NCBI RefSeq assembly: GCF_031181555.1
Contig: NZ_JAPSKQ010000031.1
Span: 1-50,919, forward strand
DNA from: Streptomyces sp.
GTDB lineage: Bacteria; Actinomycetota; Actinomycetes; Streptomycetales; Streptomycetaceae
DNA length: 50,919 nt
Reading direction: 5' to 3'
The notes under the pieces are model-generated. The model made no database searches and was not told the DNA's origin. It worked only from the letters and a program-made list of their open reading frames with translations. Positions within the stretch are counted from its first letter, which is position 1; each line of letters starts with the position of its first letter. Shown here in pieces: positions 15,548 to 24,310 of this stretch. Position numbers and translations under genes: made by a program.

Positions 15548-15773
15548 GCGGGGCGGCGCACGGCGCCGGGCGCCACGGGTCGCCCCGGGTGTCCGGCACC
15601 GGCGGCCGTCTCCCGCACCGCCCGCTTCCACGGCTGCCGAGCGGGCCGGGGCGTGCTCTCCGGCGGCCCGGCGGCCCGCGGACGCACGCCCCGGGCCGCC
15701 GCGCCGTCGGGCCGCGGCTGCCAACGGCCTCACCGCGGACCCTGGGAGCCCGTCGCCGCGCCGGCGCCGGCGG

Positions 15774-16283
15774 TCAGCGGGTTTCCTCCGGTGCGCGTTC
15801 CCGGCGTGCGCGGCGTTGTCTTCCGTTGCCGTTCTCGGCCATCAGGCGGGAACCCGTCAGGCGTTCGCCGAAGACGTCGTCCGGGTTGGACAGGACGCAG
15901 CCGTCCAGGGAGAGGCAGCCGCAGCCGATGCAGTCGGTGAGGTGGTCGCGCAGGCGGTTGAGCTGCTTGATGCGCTCCTCCAGCTCCGAACGCCAGGCCT
16001 CGGAGAGGCGGGCCCAGTCCTCCCGGGTGGGCGTGCGCTCCTCGGGGAGTTCGGCGAGCGCCTCGCGGATCGTGGCGAGCGGGATGCCGACGCGCTGGGC
16101 GGCACGGATGAAGGCGACCCGGCGCAGGGTGTCACGGCTGTAGCGGCGCTGGTTGCCCGCGGTGCGGCGGCTGCTGATCAGGCCTTTGGACTCGTAGAAG
16201 TGCAGGGCGGAGACGGCGGCACCGCTGCGGGCGGAGAGCTGGCCGACCGTGAGCTCGTGGATCTTCTCTGGAATCTGGGGCAC
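15774..16283 (-). CDS. soxR: redox-sensitive transcriptional activator SoxR
   Basis: The 169-residue MerR-family protein has the winged HTH ([30 protein letters not shown], residues about 11-40), a dimerisation helix, and [12 protein letters not shown] near residue 117, the C-x2-C-x-C-x5-C cluster that binds the [2Fe-2S] centre. In streptomycetes SoxR responds to redox-active antibiotics and activates oxidoreductase, transporter and oxygenase genes. The tail after the cluster is long and arginine-rich ([17 protein letters not shown]), as in other actinobacterial SoxR. It diverges from the maoC-type gene. I did not find an obvious SoxR box inside the window. Confidence 0.93.
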   Translation of the reverse strand: MPQIPEKIHELTVGQLSARSGAAVSALHFYESKGLISSRRTAGNQRRYSRDTLRRVAFIRAAQRVGIPLATIREALAELPEERTPTREDWARLSEAWRSELEERIKQLNRLRDHLTDCIGCGCLSLDGCVLSNPDDVFGERLTGSRLMAENGNGRQRRARRERAPEETR

Positions 16284-16321
16284 CTCTCGAACCCTACCGA
16301 CCCCGTGCGGCGCCCGGTCCG

Positions 16322-16364
16322 TTGACAGGGACTGCGCCGCCGACCATGCTAAGCAGTTGCTTAG
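16322..16364 (+). promoter_or_regulatory. promoter and TetR operator of the MaoC gene
   Basis: TTGACA at 16322-16327 is a good -35 box, with CATGCT at 16345-16350 as a weak -10 (17-base spacing). A perfect palindrome CTAAGCAGTTGCTTAG (16349-16364) overlaps the presumed -10/start site, as expected for repression by the TetR at 16867-17511. Confidence 0.65.
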
Positions 16365-16414
16365 GCATGCGCGCAGCGACGCGCGTGCGACTACGTGACG
16401 CGGGAGGCCGGGAC

Positions 16415-16876
16415 ATGGCAGAGCCGAGGATCTTCACGTCCGCCGACGACCTGAAGGCGGCGGTGGGCGAGCAGCTGGGGTACACGGACTGGCTGGAGGT
16501 CGACCAGAAGCGGATCGACCTGTTCGCCGAGGCCACCGGGGACCACCAGTGGATCCACGTCGACCCGGAGAAGGCCGCCGCGGGGCCGTTCGGGACGACC
16601 ATCGCGCACGGGTACCTGACGCTGTCGCTGCTGCCGCTCTTCGGCCCGCAGCTGATCTCCGTCGAGGGCGTGAAGATGGGCGTCAACTACGGCACCAACA
16701 AGGTGCGCTTCCCGGCCCCCGTCCCGGTCGGCTCGCGGCTGCGCGCCACCGCGACGATCACCGCCGTCGACGAGGTGCCGGGCGGCGTCCAGGTGGCCAC
16801 CGCCTTCACCGTGGAGCGGGAGGGCGGCGACAAGCCGGTGTGCGTGGCCGAGTCGGTGGCCCGCTACTACCTCTGA
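16415..16876 (+). CDS. MaoC-like (R)-specific enoyl-CoA hydratase
   Basis: The 153-residue hot-dog-fold protein contains the MaoC hydratase motif as [38 protein letters not shown] (residues about 33-72), where Asp and His activate water. It would hydrate trans-2-enoyl-CoA to (R)-3-hydroxyacyl-CoA in the cytoplasm. I chose the ATG at 16415 (CGGGAGG upstream) because the conserved protein starts there. The C-terminus [10 protein letters not shown]...ARYYL is complete. Its 3' end overlaps the converging tetR gene by ten bases, and a palindrome in its promoter matches one in front of that tetR. Confidence 0.9.
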   Translation: MAEPRIFTSADDLKAAVGEQLGYTDWLEVDQKRIDLFAEATGDHQWIHVDPEKAAAGPFGTTIAHGYLTLSLLPLFGPQLISVEGVKMGVNYGTNKVRFPAPVPVGSRLRATATITAVDEVPGGVQVATAFTVEREGGDKPVCVAESVARYYL

Positions 16877-17511
16877 GCGGCGCCGGGACCCCCGGCCCCG
16901 ACCATCCGCAGCACGAGGTCGGCGTAGAGCGCGCCGACCTCCTCGGGGGTGCGGGGACCGTCGACGTTGAACCAGCGGGCCACGTCGATGCAGAGGGAGA
17001 GCACGGCGAGGGTGGTGCCGTGCACGTCGACGACGTCGAACTCGCCGGAACGCACCCCCTCCTCGATGATCCCGCGCACCTCGGCGTCGACCTTCCGGCG
17101 CAGCCCGAGGATCTCGGCGCGGGCGTCGGGGCCGAGCGAGTCGAGCTCGTACTGCACGACCCGGGCGGTGGTGCGGCCGCCCGCGTGCCAGCGGACGAAG
17201 GAGCTGACGGCGTCGGCGAGCCGCTCGGTCGCGCTGCCCTCGGCGCGGGACGCCGTGCGCAGGATCTCCAGGGCCTTCTCGTGGCCGATCCTGCTGATGC
17301 GGTGGAGCAGCTCTTCCTTGGTCTTGTAGTGGATGTAGAGCGCGGCCGGGCTCATCCCGGCGCGGCTCGCGATGTCACGGGTCGTCGTGGCGTGGTAGCC
17401 GCGCTCCGCGAACGCCTCGACGGCGGCGAGCAGCAGCCGTCGGGCCGCATCGGGTGTGACCTCACCCCACGGCTGCGCCTCACCGCCGGCCGTCTCCTCC
17501 GCCGTACTCAT
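16867..17511 (-). CDS. TetR/AcrR-family regulator of the MaoC gene
   Basis: The 214-residue protein has a TetR helix-turn-helix at residues about 22-68 (RLLLAAVEAFAERGYHATTTRDIASRAGMSPAALYIHYKTKEELL) and a C-terminal helical domain resembling FadR/KstR-type acyl-CoA sensors. It converges with and slightly overlaps the maoC-type gene. Palindromes TAAGCAGTTGCTTA (before the MaoC gene) and TGAGCGGGCGCTTA (before its own start) share the pattern TnAGC-N4-GCTTA, so it probably controls both genes. ATG at 17511 is preceded by a plausible ribosome binding site (GGGGTGAGCG). The ligand is unknown, most likely an acyl-CoA. Confidence 0.9.
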   Translation of the reverse strand: MSTAEETAGGEAQPWGEVTPDAARRLLLAAVEAFAERGYHATTTRDIASRAGMSPAALYIHYKTKEELLHRISRIGHEKALEILRTASRAEGSATERLADAVSSFVRWHAGGRTTARVVQYELDSLGPDARAEILGLRRKVDAEVRGIIEEGVRSGEFDVVDVHGTTLAVLSLCIDVARWFNVDGPRTPEEVGALYADLVLRMVGAGGPGAAQR

Positions 17512-17556
17512 CGCTCACCCCATTCACTGGCAGGGGTAACACCATACCGCTGAGGG

Positions 17557-17570
17557 TGAGCGGGCGCTTA
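17557..17570. promoter_or_regulatory. operator upstream of the tetR gene at 17511
   Basis: TGAGCGGGCGCTTA is palindromic and agrees in 10 of 14 positions with TAAGCAGTTGCTTA at 16350-16363. It lies 46 bases upstream of the tetR start, suggesting autoregulation. Confidence 0.5.
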
Positions 17571-17582
17571 GCGAGCCCGTCG

Positions 17583-17870
17583 TCACAGTTTCTGCAGGGG
17601 GTCGTGCTCGGCGAGCAGCTTCTCCAGGCGCGCCTGGTCGACCCGGTTCACGATCTGCCCGGCCTCCTGGCGGTCGCGGATGACCTTGGCCAGGGTGAAG
17701 GCGGAGGTGACGAGGTACAGGACCGCGATGCCCAGGAAGGCACGGACCCAGGCGTCGGCCTGGAGGTTGAAGATACCGATCGCGGTGGCGCCCAGGGCGA
17801 CCGCGAAGGACGCGACGGCCTGACCGTAGAAGGCGGCCGTGCTCTGCTGCTTGACCGGTGTGTCACTCAT
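17583..17870 (-). CDS. YiaA/YiaB-family inner membrane protein
   Basis: The 95-residue protein has two closely spaced membrane helices (FYGQAVASFAVALGATAIGIFNL and AFLGIAVLYLVTSAFTLAKVIRD) joined by a short loop, the layout of the YiaAB two-helix domain. The N-terminus MSDTPVKQQSTAAF and the C-terminal basic helix face the cytoplasm. Its function is unknown in any species. The ATG at 17870 is chosen over an in-frame start 36 bases upstream because the family begins near it. It lies 60 bases downstream of the acyl-CoA dehydrogenase gene, on the same strand. Confidence 0.85.
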   Translation of the reverse strand: MSDTPVKQQSTAAFYGQAVASFAVALGATAIGIFNLQADAWVRAFLGIAVLYLVTSAFTLAKVIRDRQEAGQIVNRVDQARLEKLLAEHDPLQKL

Positions 17871-17930
17871 GGGGACCAGGGTCGGCGGACGTGGCCCCGG
17901 CCACATCCGCTCAGGTACTCAGATGCGTAC

Positions 17931-19082
17931 TCAGAACGCCGAAACCCCGGTGAGGGCGCGGCCGATGACCAGTTTCTGAATCTGGCTGGTGCCCTCGTAG
18001 AGGGTCATCACCCGGGCGTCGCGCAGGAGTTTGCCGGCCGGGTACTCGTCGATGTAGCCGTAGCCGCCGAAGACCTGCAGGGCGTTGTTGGCGGCGCGGA
18101 CGGCCGCCTCCGAGGCGAAGAGCTTGGCCTTGGAGGACTCGACGGCGAACGGCTGCCCCCGGTCGATCAGGTCGGCGACCCGCCAGGTCAGCAGCCGGGC
18201 CGCGTCGACGTCCACGGCGATGTCGCTGATCAGCTCCTGGACGAGCTGGTGGCGGGCGATGGCCTTCCCGAACTGCTCGCGCTCGCCGGCGTAGCGCACG
18301 GCGGCGTCCAGGGCGGCCTGGGCTATGCCGACGCAGCCCGCCGCGACCGACATGCGGCCCTTGGCGAGGGCGGACATGGCGACCGCGAATCCCTTGCCCT
18401 CGGGGCCGAGCATCGCGGAGGCGGGGACGCGCACGTCCTGAAGGACCAGCTCGGCGGTGGCCTGGCCGCGCAGACCGAGCTTGCCGTGGACGGCGCGGCG
18501 GGTCAGGCCGGGGGCGTCGGCGGGGACGAGGAAGGCGGAGACGCCCTTGTGGCCGGGGGCGTCGGTGGAGCGGGCGAAGAGCAGGACGACGTCGGCCCAG
18601 GTGCCGTTGGTGATGAACATCTTGGCGCCGTTGAGGACGTAGTCGCCGCCGTCGCGCACCGCGCGCGTGGAGAGGTTGCCGGCGTCGGAACCGGTGCCCG
18701 GCTCGGTGAGGCCGAAGCAGCCGACGTACGCGCCGGAGGTGAGCCCCGGCAGCCAGGTCCGCTTCTGCTCCTCGGTCCCCCAGGAGGCGACGGTCTTGGC
18801 GACCAGGCCGAGGGACACGGAGACGATGCCGCGCACCGAGGAGTCGCCGCGCCCGAGCTCCTCGGTGACCAGGCAGTACGCGAGGTGGTCGCCGCCCGAG
18901 CCGCCGTACTCCTCGTCGATCGTGAGCCCGAGGAACCCGACCTCGCCGAGCTTCCCGACGATGCCGCGGTCGACCTCCTCGGCGCGGTCCCAGGCGGCGG
19001 CGTGGGGGACGACCTCGCGCTCCACGAAGTCGCGGGCCAGCCGCCTGACGGCCTCCTGTTCCTCGCTGAGCTCCAGATTCAT
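17931..19082 (-). CDS. acyl-CoA dehydrogenase
   Basis: The 383-residue enzyme matches short/medium-chain acyl-CoA dehydrogenases from end to end: LSEEQEAVRRLARDFVEREV at the N-terminus, FGLTEPGTGSDAGN and KMFITNG (FAD contact sheet), and MTLYEGTSQIQKLVIGR near the C-terminus, with the glutamate of YEGT as the catalytic base. It introduces a 2,3-double bond into an acyl-CoA and passes electrons to ETF. It is transcribed divergently from a TetR gene; the 88-bp space between them holds a palindrome. The ATG at 19082 gives the standard length. Confidence 0.95.
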   Translation of the reverse strand: MNLELSEEQEAVRRLARDFVEREVVPHAAAWDRAEEVDRGIVGKLGEVGFLGLTIDEEYGGSGGDHLAYCLVTEELGRGDSSVRGIVSVSLGLVAKTVASWGTEEQKRTWLPGLTSGAYVGCFGLTEPGTGSDAGNLSTRAVRDGGDYVLNGAKMFITNGTWADVVLLFARSTDAPGHKGVSAFLVPADAPGLTRRAVHGKLGLRGQATAELVLQDVRVPASAMLGPEGKGFAVAMSALAKGRMSVAAGCVGIAQAALDAAVRYAGEREQFGKAIARHQLVQELISDIAVDVDAARLLTWRVADLIDRGQPFAVESSKAKLFASEAAVRAANNALQVFGGYGYIDEYPAGKLLRDARVMTLYEGTSQIQKLVIGRALTGVSAF

Positions 19083-19126
19083 GCCGAGTCACCCCAGGGG
19101 AAAGCCATTTGAAATCCGTACATTTA

Positions 19127-19143
19127 AATTAGCACTGCTAGTT
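19127..19143. promoter_or_regulatory. operator between divergent acyl-CoA dehydrogenase and tetR genes
   Basis: AATTAGCACTGCTAGTT contains the perfect palindrome TAGCA-C-TGCTA. Its reverse complement AACTAGCAGTGCTAATT closely matches AACTAGCGGCGTTAGTT at 24311-24327. A TACTAT -10-like sequence for tetR lies at 19158-19163. I infer repression of both divergent genes by the TetR at 19171. Confidence 0.65.
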
Positions 19144-19170
19144 TCTGGTTGCAGCCCTACTATGTGCGCC

Positions 19171-19815
19171 ATGGCCCGACCGCGCAAGCCCCTGCTCAGC
19201 ACCGACCGGATCGTCGAGACGGCCCGTGCGCTCGTGGACGCGGAGGGCCTGGCGGCCGTCTCCACGCGCCGGCTCGCCGCGGAGCTGGGAGTGAGCGGGC
19301 CCTCGCTCTACAACCACTTCCGCACCAAGGACGAGATCCTGGAGGCGGTGGCCGACTCGGTGAGCGCGCTGGTCGACCTGTCGATGTTCGAGGACGGCCG
19401 GGACTGGCGGACCGCGCTGCACGACTGGGCGGTCTCCTACCGGGCCGCGCTGCGCGACCACCCCAACATCGTGCCGGTCCTCGCCCGCGGTCCCGGCCGC
19501 CGTCCGGCGGCGCTGCGGCTCGCCGACGCGGTCTACGGCGCGATGGTCGAGGCGGGGTGGCCGCCCGCGCAGGCCACCTCCATCGGCGCGCTGATGCGGT
19601 ACTTCATCATGGGCTCCGCGCTCGGCTCCTTCGCGGGCGGTTTCGTGGACGACGCGAGCGCCTACGACCCCGCCGACTACCCCCACCTCGGGCAGGCCCA
19701 TCTGCTCGCCGAGCAGCAGGAGAAGATCGACGAGCGGGCCTTCGAGACGGGGCTGACGGCGCTGCTGGACGGACTGGCGCTCCAGTACGAGCAGGTGGTG
19801 CGGGGCACCGCGTAG
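19171..19815 (+). CDS. TetR-family regulator with TetR_C-type ligand domain
   Basis: The 214-residue protein begins MARPRKPLLSTDRIVETARALVDAEGLAAVSTRRLAAELGVSGPSLYNHF, a TetR HTH, and its C-terminal half (LHDWAVSYRAALRDHPNIVPVLARGPGRRPAALRLADAVYGAMVEAGWPPAQA) resembles the tetracycline-repressor-type ligand domain. It faces the acyl-CoA dehydrogenase gene across an operator. A second copy of the operator lies before the aldehyde dehydrogenase operon, so this protein likely controls both loci. The start may also be the ATG at 19162 (MCAMARP); little leader lies between the TACTAT box and either start, so the mRNA may be nearly leaderless. Confidence 0.9.
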   Translation: MARPRKPLLSTDRIVETARALVDAEGLAAVSTRRLAAELGVSGPSLYNHFRTKDEILEAVADSVSALVDLSMFEDGRDWRTALHDWAVSYRAALRDHPNIVPVLARGPGRRPAALRLADAVYGAMVEAGWPPAQATSIGALMRYFIMGSALGSFAGGFVDDASAYDPADYPHLGQAHLLAEQQEKIDERAFETGLTALLDGLALQYEQVVRGTA

Positions 19816-19848
19816 GCGGGGCCGCGGGCGGTCCGGCGGCGGCGCGAG

Positions 19849-19868
19849 ACTTCGGCGGGTGCCGAAGT
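19849..19868. promoter_or_regulatory. perfect palindrome upstream of the ArsR-like gene
   Basis: ACTTCGGC-GGGT-GCCGAAGT is a perfect 8-bp inverted repeat with a 4-base centre. It lies 34 bases after the tetR stop and 24 bases before the regulator start. It may be an autoregulatory operator of the ArsR-like protein or a terminator for tetR. Confidence 0.55.
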
Positions 19869-19891
19869 GTCCGTGCCCCATGCTGGAGGGC

Positions 19892-20605
19892 ATGACCACG
19901 AGGGACCCCCGGGCCGCCGGACTGGCGCGGCTCACCGGACTGATCGCCGACGAGACCCGGGCCGCGTGTCTGCTGGCGCTGCTGGACGGGCGCGCCTGGA
20001 CGGCGGGCGAGCTGGCGCGGCACGCGGGTGTCGCCGCGTCGACGCTGAGCGAGCACCTGGGCAAGCTCGTCACGGGCGGGCTGCTGGCCGAGGAGCGGCA
20101 GGGGCGGCACCGGTACGTACGGCTGGCCGACGCGACGGCCGCCCAGCTGGTGGAGGACCTGGCCGCGCGGGTCGCGCCGGGCACCGCCGTCCGGCGCCCG
20201 CGCACCCTGCGCGAGTCGACCGCCGGATCGGCGATGGCCCGGGGCCGCACCTGCTACGACCATCTCGCCGGCCGGCTCGGCATCGTCGTCACGGACGCCT
20301 TCACCGCGCGCGGTCTGCTGCGCCGGGACACCGGCTTCGCGCTCACCGACGCCGGTCTGCGGTGGTTCGACACGGCCGGCATCGCCCTCGACCGCCGCGG
20401 CCGGCGCCCGCTGGCCCGCGCCTGCCTGGACTGGACGGAACGCCGACCCCACCTCGCCGGGGCCGCAGGCGCGGCCCTGTGCCGGCACGCCCTTCAGGCG
20501 CGGTGGTGCGTCCGCATCGGCTCCGAGCGCGCGGTGAAGGTGACGGACACGGGGGAGCGCGCGCTGTCCGAGCTGCTGGGGATCGAGGCGGGGGTCCTGC
20601 GCTGA
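19892..20605 (+). CDS. ArsR-like winged-helix transcriptional regulator
   Basis: The 237-residue protein starts with a winged HTH (LTGLIADETRAACLLALLDGRAWTAGELARHAGVAASTLSEHLGKLVTGGLLAEERQGRHRYVRLAD, about residues 12-80), as in ArsR regulators. The C-terminal part (GRTCYDHLAGRLGIVVTDAF and CLDWTERRPHLAGAAGAALCRHAL) is the extension seen in a common actinobacterial group that sits next to drug or metabolite exporters. The ATG at 19892 has GGAGGG upstream; an ATG at 19880 is possible. The next gene encodes an EamA exporter 143 bases downstream, which it probably represses together with itself via the palindrome at 19849. Confidence 0.88.
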   Translation: MTTRDPRAAGLARLTGLIADETRAACLLALLDGRAWTAGELARHAGVAASTLSEHLGKLVTGGLLAEERQGRHRYVRLADATAAQLVEDLAARVAPGTAVRRPRTLRESTAGSAMARGRTCYDHLAGRLGIVVTDAFTARGLLRRDTGFALTDAGLRWFDTAGIALDRRGRRPLARACLDWTERRPHLAGAAGAALCRHALQARWCVRIGSERAVKVTDTGERALSELLGIEAGVLR

Positions 20606-20748
20606 CCGGCGGTCCCCTCCCGGCCGGCCCCGCCGGCCCCGCCGACTCCCCGCCGGCCCCGCCGGCCCCACCGCCCCGACCGTCCTCGGCCGGCCCCGCG
20701 TCCGAAATCCGCGAGCCCTCCGCCCCCTCCCCTCCTAGCGTCAGGAGC

Positions 20749-21732
20749 ATGATGAACGACTCCCCCTCGCGTCCCGCCCGCCGTACGGAGGTGCTCGCCG
20801 CCGGTGCGGCCGGTGTCACCGTCGTGCTGTGGGCCTCCGCCTTCGTGTCGATCCGCAGCGCGGGCGCCGCGTACTCGCCGGGGGCGCTCGCCCTCGGGCG
20901 GTTGCTGGCCGGTGCCCTGGCGCTGGGAGCGATCTGTCTGCTGCGGCGCGAGGGGATGCCGCCCCGGGCTGCGTGGCGGGGGATCCTGATATCGGGGCTG
21001 CTCTGGTTCGGGTTCTACATGGTGGCCCTCAACTGGGGCGAACAGCAGGTCGACGCCGGCACCGCCGCCCTGGTGGTGAACGTCGGGCCGATCCTCATCG
21101 CCCTGCTCGGTGCCCGGCTGCTCGGGGACCCGATGCCGCCGAGGCTGCTGGCGGGGATGGCCGTGTCGTTCGCCGGCGCGGTGACGGTGGGGCTGTCGAT
21201 GTCCGGCGAGGGCGGGGCCTCGGTGCTCGGGGTGGCCCTGTGCCTGCTGGCGGCCGTGGCGTACGCGGCCGGTGTGGTCGCGCAGAAGCCGGCGCTGGGT
21301 GCGGCGAGCCCCCTGCAGGTGACGACGTACGGGTGTCTGGTCGGGGCGGTGGCGTGTCTGCCGTTCGCCGGTCAGCTCGTGCGGGAGGCCGCCGACGCGC
21401 CCGTCCCCGCCACGCTCAACATGGTCTACCTGGGCGTCTTCCCGACCGCCCTGGCCTTCACCACCTGGGCCTACGCGCTGGCCCGGACCACCGCGAGCCG
21501 GATGGGGGCGACCACGTACGCGGTACCCGCCCTGGTGGTGCTGATGTCGTGGCTGGCGCTGGGCGAGGTGCCGGGGCCGCTCACGCTCGCGGGCGGTGTC
21601 CTGTGTCTCGCGGGCGTGGCGGTGTCGCGGTCCCGTTCCCGGCCGGGGGCGGCGGCCCGGGCGGCCGCGGTGCCGGCCTCCCGGCAGGAGGCCGGACAGC
21701 CGCGGGCCGGCCGGACGTCCGGACCGACGTGA
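20749..21732 (+). CDS. EamA/DMT-superfamily exporter
   Basis: The 327-residue protein has ten hydrophobic helices in two EamA repeats: GVTVVLWASAFVSIRSAG...ALALGRLLAGALALG in the first and SVLGVALCLLAAVAYAAGVV in the second, ending SWLALGEVPGPLTLAGGVLCLAGVAVSR. Such DMT proteins export amino acids or other metabolites across the cytoplasmic membrane. The start is one of two adjacent ATGs at 20749 and 20752, directly after AGGAG. The C-terminal 40 residues are an Ala/Arg-rich tail. Upstream, 20606-20700 is a C-rich low-complexity stretch of CCGGCCCCG units. It probably works with the ArsR-like regulator upstream. Confidence 0.9.
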   Translation: MMNDSPSRPARRTEVLAAGAAGVTVVLWASAFVSIRSAGAAYSPGALALGRLLAGALALGAICLLRREGMPPRAAWRGILISGLLWFGFYMVALNWGEQQVDAGTAALVVNVGPILIALLGARLLGDPMPPRLLAGMAVSFAGAVTVGLSMSGEGGASVLGVALCLLAAVAYAAGVVAQKPALGAASPLQVTTYGCLVGAVACLPFAGQLVREAADAPVPATLNMVYLGVFPTALAFTTWAYALARTTASRMGATTYAVPALVVLMSWLALGEVPGPLTLAGGVLCLAGVAVSRSRSRPGAAARAAAVPASRQEAGQPRAGRTSGPT

Positions 21733-21778
21733 CGCGGCCGACCGGGCGTCCGGGCTCCGGGGTTCGGGGGTCCGGGGT

Positions 21779-22864
21779 CTAGAAGACCACCAGGGCGCGT
21801 CCGCCCTTGCCGGCGAGCATGGTGTCGAAGGCGGCCGGGATGCCGTCCAGGGTGATCCGTTCGGTCACCAGGGCACCCGGGTCGAGGCGGCCCGCCCTGA
21901 TGTGCTCGGCGAGGACCGGGAGGTCCCGGACGGGATCGGAGTCGCCGTAGACGCAGCCGGACAGGGTCCTGCCCCAGTGGAAGATCTCCAGGGCGTTGAA
22001 GGTGACCCGCTGGTCCTTGCCGCCGATGCCGACGACCGTGGTGCGCCCACCGCGCCGGGTGGAGTCCCAGGCCGTGCGGATGGTGCTCGCCCGGCCGACG
22101 CACTCGACGGCCGCGTCCACGCCCTGCTTCCCGGTGCGGGCGCGGATCTCGCGGGCGGTGGTGTCCGAGGCGACGAGGTAGTCGGTGGCGCCCGCGGACC
22201 GGGCCAGCTCCTCCTTCTCCGGGGAGACGTCGACCGCGACGATCGTCGACGCGCCCGCGATGCGGGCCGACTGGAGCGCGGCGAGACCCACTCCCCCGAC
22301 GCCGAAGACGGCGACCGTCTCGCCCGGCAGGACCCTGGCGGAGTGGTGGACCGCGCCGTAGCCGGTGAGCACGGCGCAGCCCAGCAGGGCGGCGTCGGTG
22401 AGCGGGACACCGTCCGGGGCGGGCAGGACGCAGGACGCGGGCACCACCGTCTCCTCGGCGAACGCGGCGACGTTCAGGCCGGGGTACAGCTCGGTGCCGT
22501 CGTCGGTGCGGCGGGCGTGGACCTCGGCGGCGCCGTTGAGGGCGTTGGCGCACAGCCAGACCTCACCGCGCCCGCAGGCGGGGCAGGCTCCGCAGGAGGG
22601 CGCCCAGTTGAGGACGACTCCGTCACCGGGCGCGAGGTGGGTGACGCCCTCGCCGACGGCGACGACCCTGCCCGCGCCCTCGTGGCCGAGGACGGCCGGG
22701 ACCGGCAGGCGCATGGTGCCGTTGGCCAGGGACAGGTCGGAGTGGCAGACCCCGGCGGCGGCGAGCCGGACGCGGACCCGGCCGGGGCCGGGTTCGGGCA
22801 GGTCGATCCCGGTGATCTCCAGCGGGGCGTCGACGGCGGGCAGAACGGCGGCGCGGACAGCCAT
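21779..22864 (-). CDS. zinc-dependent alcohol dehydrogenase (class III-like MDR)
   Basis: The 361-residue protein contains the catalytic zinc ligands (GVCHSD near residue 38, GHEGAGRVVAVG near residue 60) and the structural zinc cluster CGACPACGRGEVWLC (residues about 91-105). The NAD-binding loop is GVGGVGLAALQSARIAG near residue 185. It should interconvert an alcohol and its aldehyde with NAD. It begins 16 bases after the aldehyde dehydrogenase gene on the same strand, so the pair can oxidise an alcohol through the aldehyde to the acid. Regulation is probably through the palindrome at 24311 before the first gene. Confidence 0.93.
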   Translation of the reverse strand: MAVRAAVLPAVDAPLEITGIDLPEPGPGRVRVRLAAAGVCHSDLSLANGTMRLPVPAVLGHEGAGRVVAVGEGVTHLAPGDGVVLNWAPSCGACPACGRGEVWLCANALNGAAEVHARRTDDGTELYPGLNVAAFAEETVVPASCVLPAPDGVPLTDAALLGCAVLTGYGAVHHSARVLPGETVAVFGVGGVGLAALQSARIAGASTIVAVDVSPEKEELARSAGATDYLVASDTTAREIRARTGKQGVDAAVECVGRASTIRTAWDSTRRGGRTTVVGIGGKDQRVTFNALEIFHWGRTLSGCVYGDSDPVRDLPVLAEHIRAGRLDPGALVTERITLDGIPAAFDTMLAGKGGRALVVF

Positions 22865-22880
22865 GACGGATACGACTCCC

Positions 22881-24269
22881 CTAGAACTGGAGGGACTTGG
22901 TCTGGAGGTACTCGGTCAGGCCGTGCACGCCGAGTTCCCGGCCCACGCCCGACTGCTTGTAACCGCCGAAGGGCGCGAGCGGGTTGAAGCTCCCGCCGTT
23001 GATGTCGACCTGGCCGGTGTCCATCCGGCGGGCGAAGGCCACCGCCTCCGCCTCGTCACCGGCCCAGACGGCGCCGGAGAGGCCGTAGACGGTGCCGTTG
23101 GCGATGCGCAGGGCGTCCTCCTCGTCGTCGTAGCGCAGGACGCACAGGACCGGGCCGAAGATCTCCTCCTGGGCGACGGTCATCTCCGGGGTGACGTCGG
23201 CGAGGACGGTCGGGCTGACGAAGCAGCCCTTCTCGCGCGGCGCCTCGGGACCGCCGGCGACCAGGCGGGCGCCCTCGGCCACGCCCTTCTCGATGTAACC
23301 GCGCACGCGCTCCTGCTGCCGCGCGTTGACGAGCGGGCCGATGCGGTCGCCGTACTTCGCGGCGGCGGCCGCGGCGAGCTCCACCGCCTCGTCGTAGCTG
23401 TCCCGGTGGACCAGCATGCGGGTCCAGGCGCTGCACGTCTGGCCGGAGTTGGACATGACGTTGGCGACGCCGACGTTGACCGCGCGGGCCAGGTCGGCGC
23501 TCGGCAGGATGACGTTGGCGGACTTGCCGCCGAGTTCGAGGGCGACCCTCTTGACCATGCCCGAGGCGATCGCGCCGATGCGGCGGCCGACGGCGGTGGA
23601 GCCGGTGAAGGACACCAGGTCGACGTCCGGGTGCTCGGCGAGGGCCTGGCCGGCCACCGGGCCGAGGCCGGTGACGAGGTTGAACACGCCCGCCGGGACC
23701 CCGGCCTCGTGCACCGCCTCGGCGAAGAGCCGGGCGGTCAGCGGGGTGTCCTCGGCGGGCTTGACGACGATGGTGCAGCCGGCGGCGAGGGCGGGGGCGA
23801 CCTTGGCGACGATCTGGTGGAGCGGGTAGTTCCAGGGGGTGATCGCGCCGACCACGCCGACCGGCTCGTGGAGGACCGTGGAGTTGCCCGTCTTCTCCTC
23901 GAAGGCGTACGTGGCCGCCAGCTCGGCGTACGAACCCGCCACCATGACCGGCATGCCGACGTGGACGGCCTGCGCGAGCTTCGGGGGCGCGCCGAGTTCG
24001 GCGGTCACCGTCCGGGCGATCTCGTCCTGGCGGGCCACGAGCGCGTCCCGGAGGGCGGTCAGGCGGGCGGCGCGCTCGGCGGGCGGGGTGGCGGACCAGG
24101 CCGGGAGGGCGGCGCGGGCGGCGCGTACGGCGGCGTCGACGTCCTCCACGGTGCCCGCGGGGACCGTGGCGATCACCTGCTCGTCGGCCGGGTCCACGAC
24201 CTCGATCACGTCGGGGCCGGCGGCGGGGCGCCATGAGCCGCCGATGTACATGCCGTCGTATGCCTTCAT
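22881..24269 (-). CDS. NAD(P)-dependent aldehyde dehydrogenase
   Basis: The 462-residue enzyme has the aldehyde dehydrogenase features: [22 protein letters not shown] (coenzyme fold), [11 protein letters not shown], the general-base motif [12 protein letters not shown] (Glu near residue 250) and the nucleophile in [13 protein letters not shown] (Cys near residue 284), then [10 protein letters not shown] and [13 protein letters not shown]. It oxidises an aldehyde to a carboxylate; the substrate is not evident. The ATG at 24269 is chosen because the typical [13 protein letters not shown] start follows. It heads an operon with the alcohol dehydrogenase. The palindrome AACTAGCGGCGTTAGTT 42 bases upstream suggests TetR control. 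Confidence 0.94.
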   Translation of the reverse strand: MKAYDGMYIGGSWRPAAGPDVIEVVDPADEQVIATVPAGTVEDVDAAVRAARAALPAWSATPPAERAARLTALRDALVARQDEIARTVTAELGAPPKLAQAVHVGMPVMVAGSYAELAATYAFEEKTGNSTVLHEPVGVVGAITPWNYPLHQIVAKVAPALAAGCTIVVKPAEDTPLTARLFAEAVHEAGVPAGVFNLVTGLGPVAGQALAEHPDVDLVSFTGSTAVGRRIGAIASGMVKRVALELGGKSANVILPSADLARAVNVGVANVMSNSGQTCSAWTRMLVHRDSYDEAVELAAAAAAKYGDRIGPLVNARQQERVRGYIEKGVAEGARLVAGGPEAPREKGCFVSPTVLADVTPEMTVAQEEIFGPVLCVLRYDDEEDALRIANGTVYGLSGAVWAGDEAEAVAFARRMDTGQVDINGGSFNPLAPFGGYKQSGVGRELGVHGLTEYLQTKSLQF

Positions 24270-24310
24270 CGTGCTTCCTCCGGTGGCGGGGCGTCGTCGT
24301 CCGGCACATA

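Noticed and set aside
15774..16400. A SoxR box upstream of the quinone-reductase-like gene or of soxR
   Set aside because: I searched by eye for the CCTCAAG-type palindrome known for SoxR and found no convincing match in the window.
20616..20700. C-rich low-complexity stretch of CCGGCCCCG units as a CRISPR-like or satellite repeat
   Set aside because: The units have no regular spacers and look like slippage-prone intergenic sequence between the ArsR-like and EamA genes.
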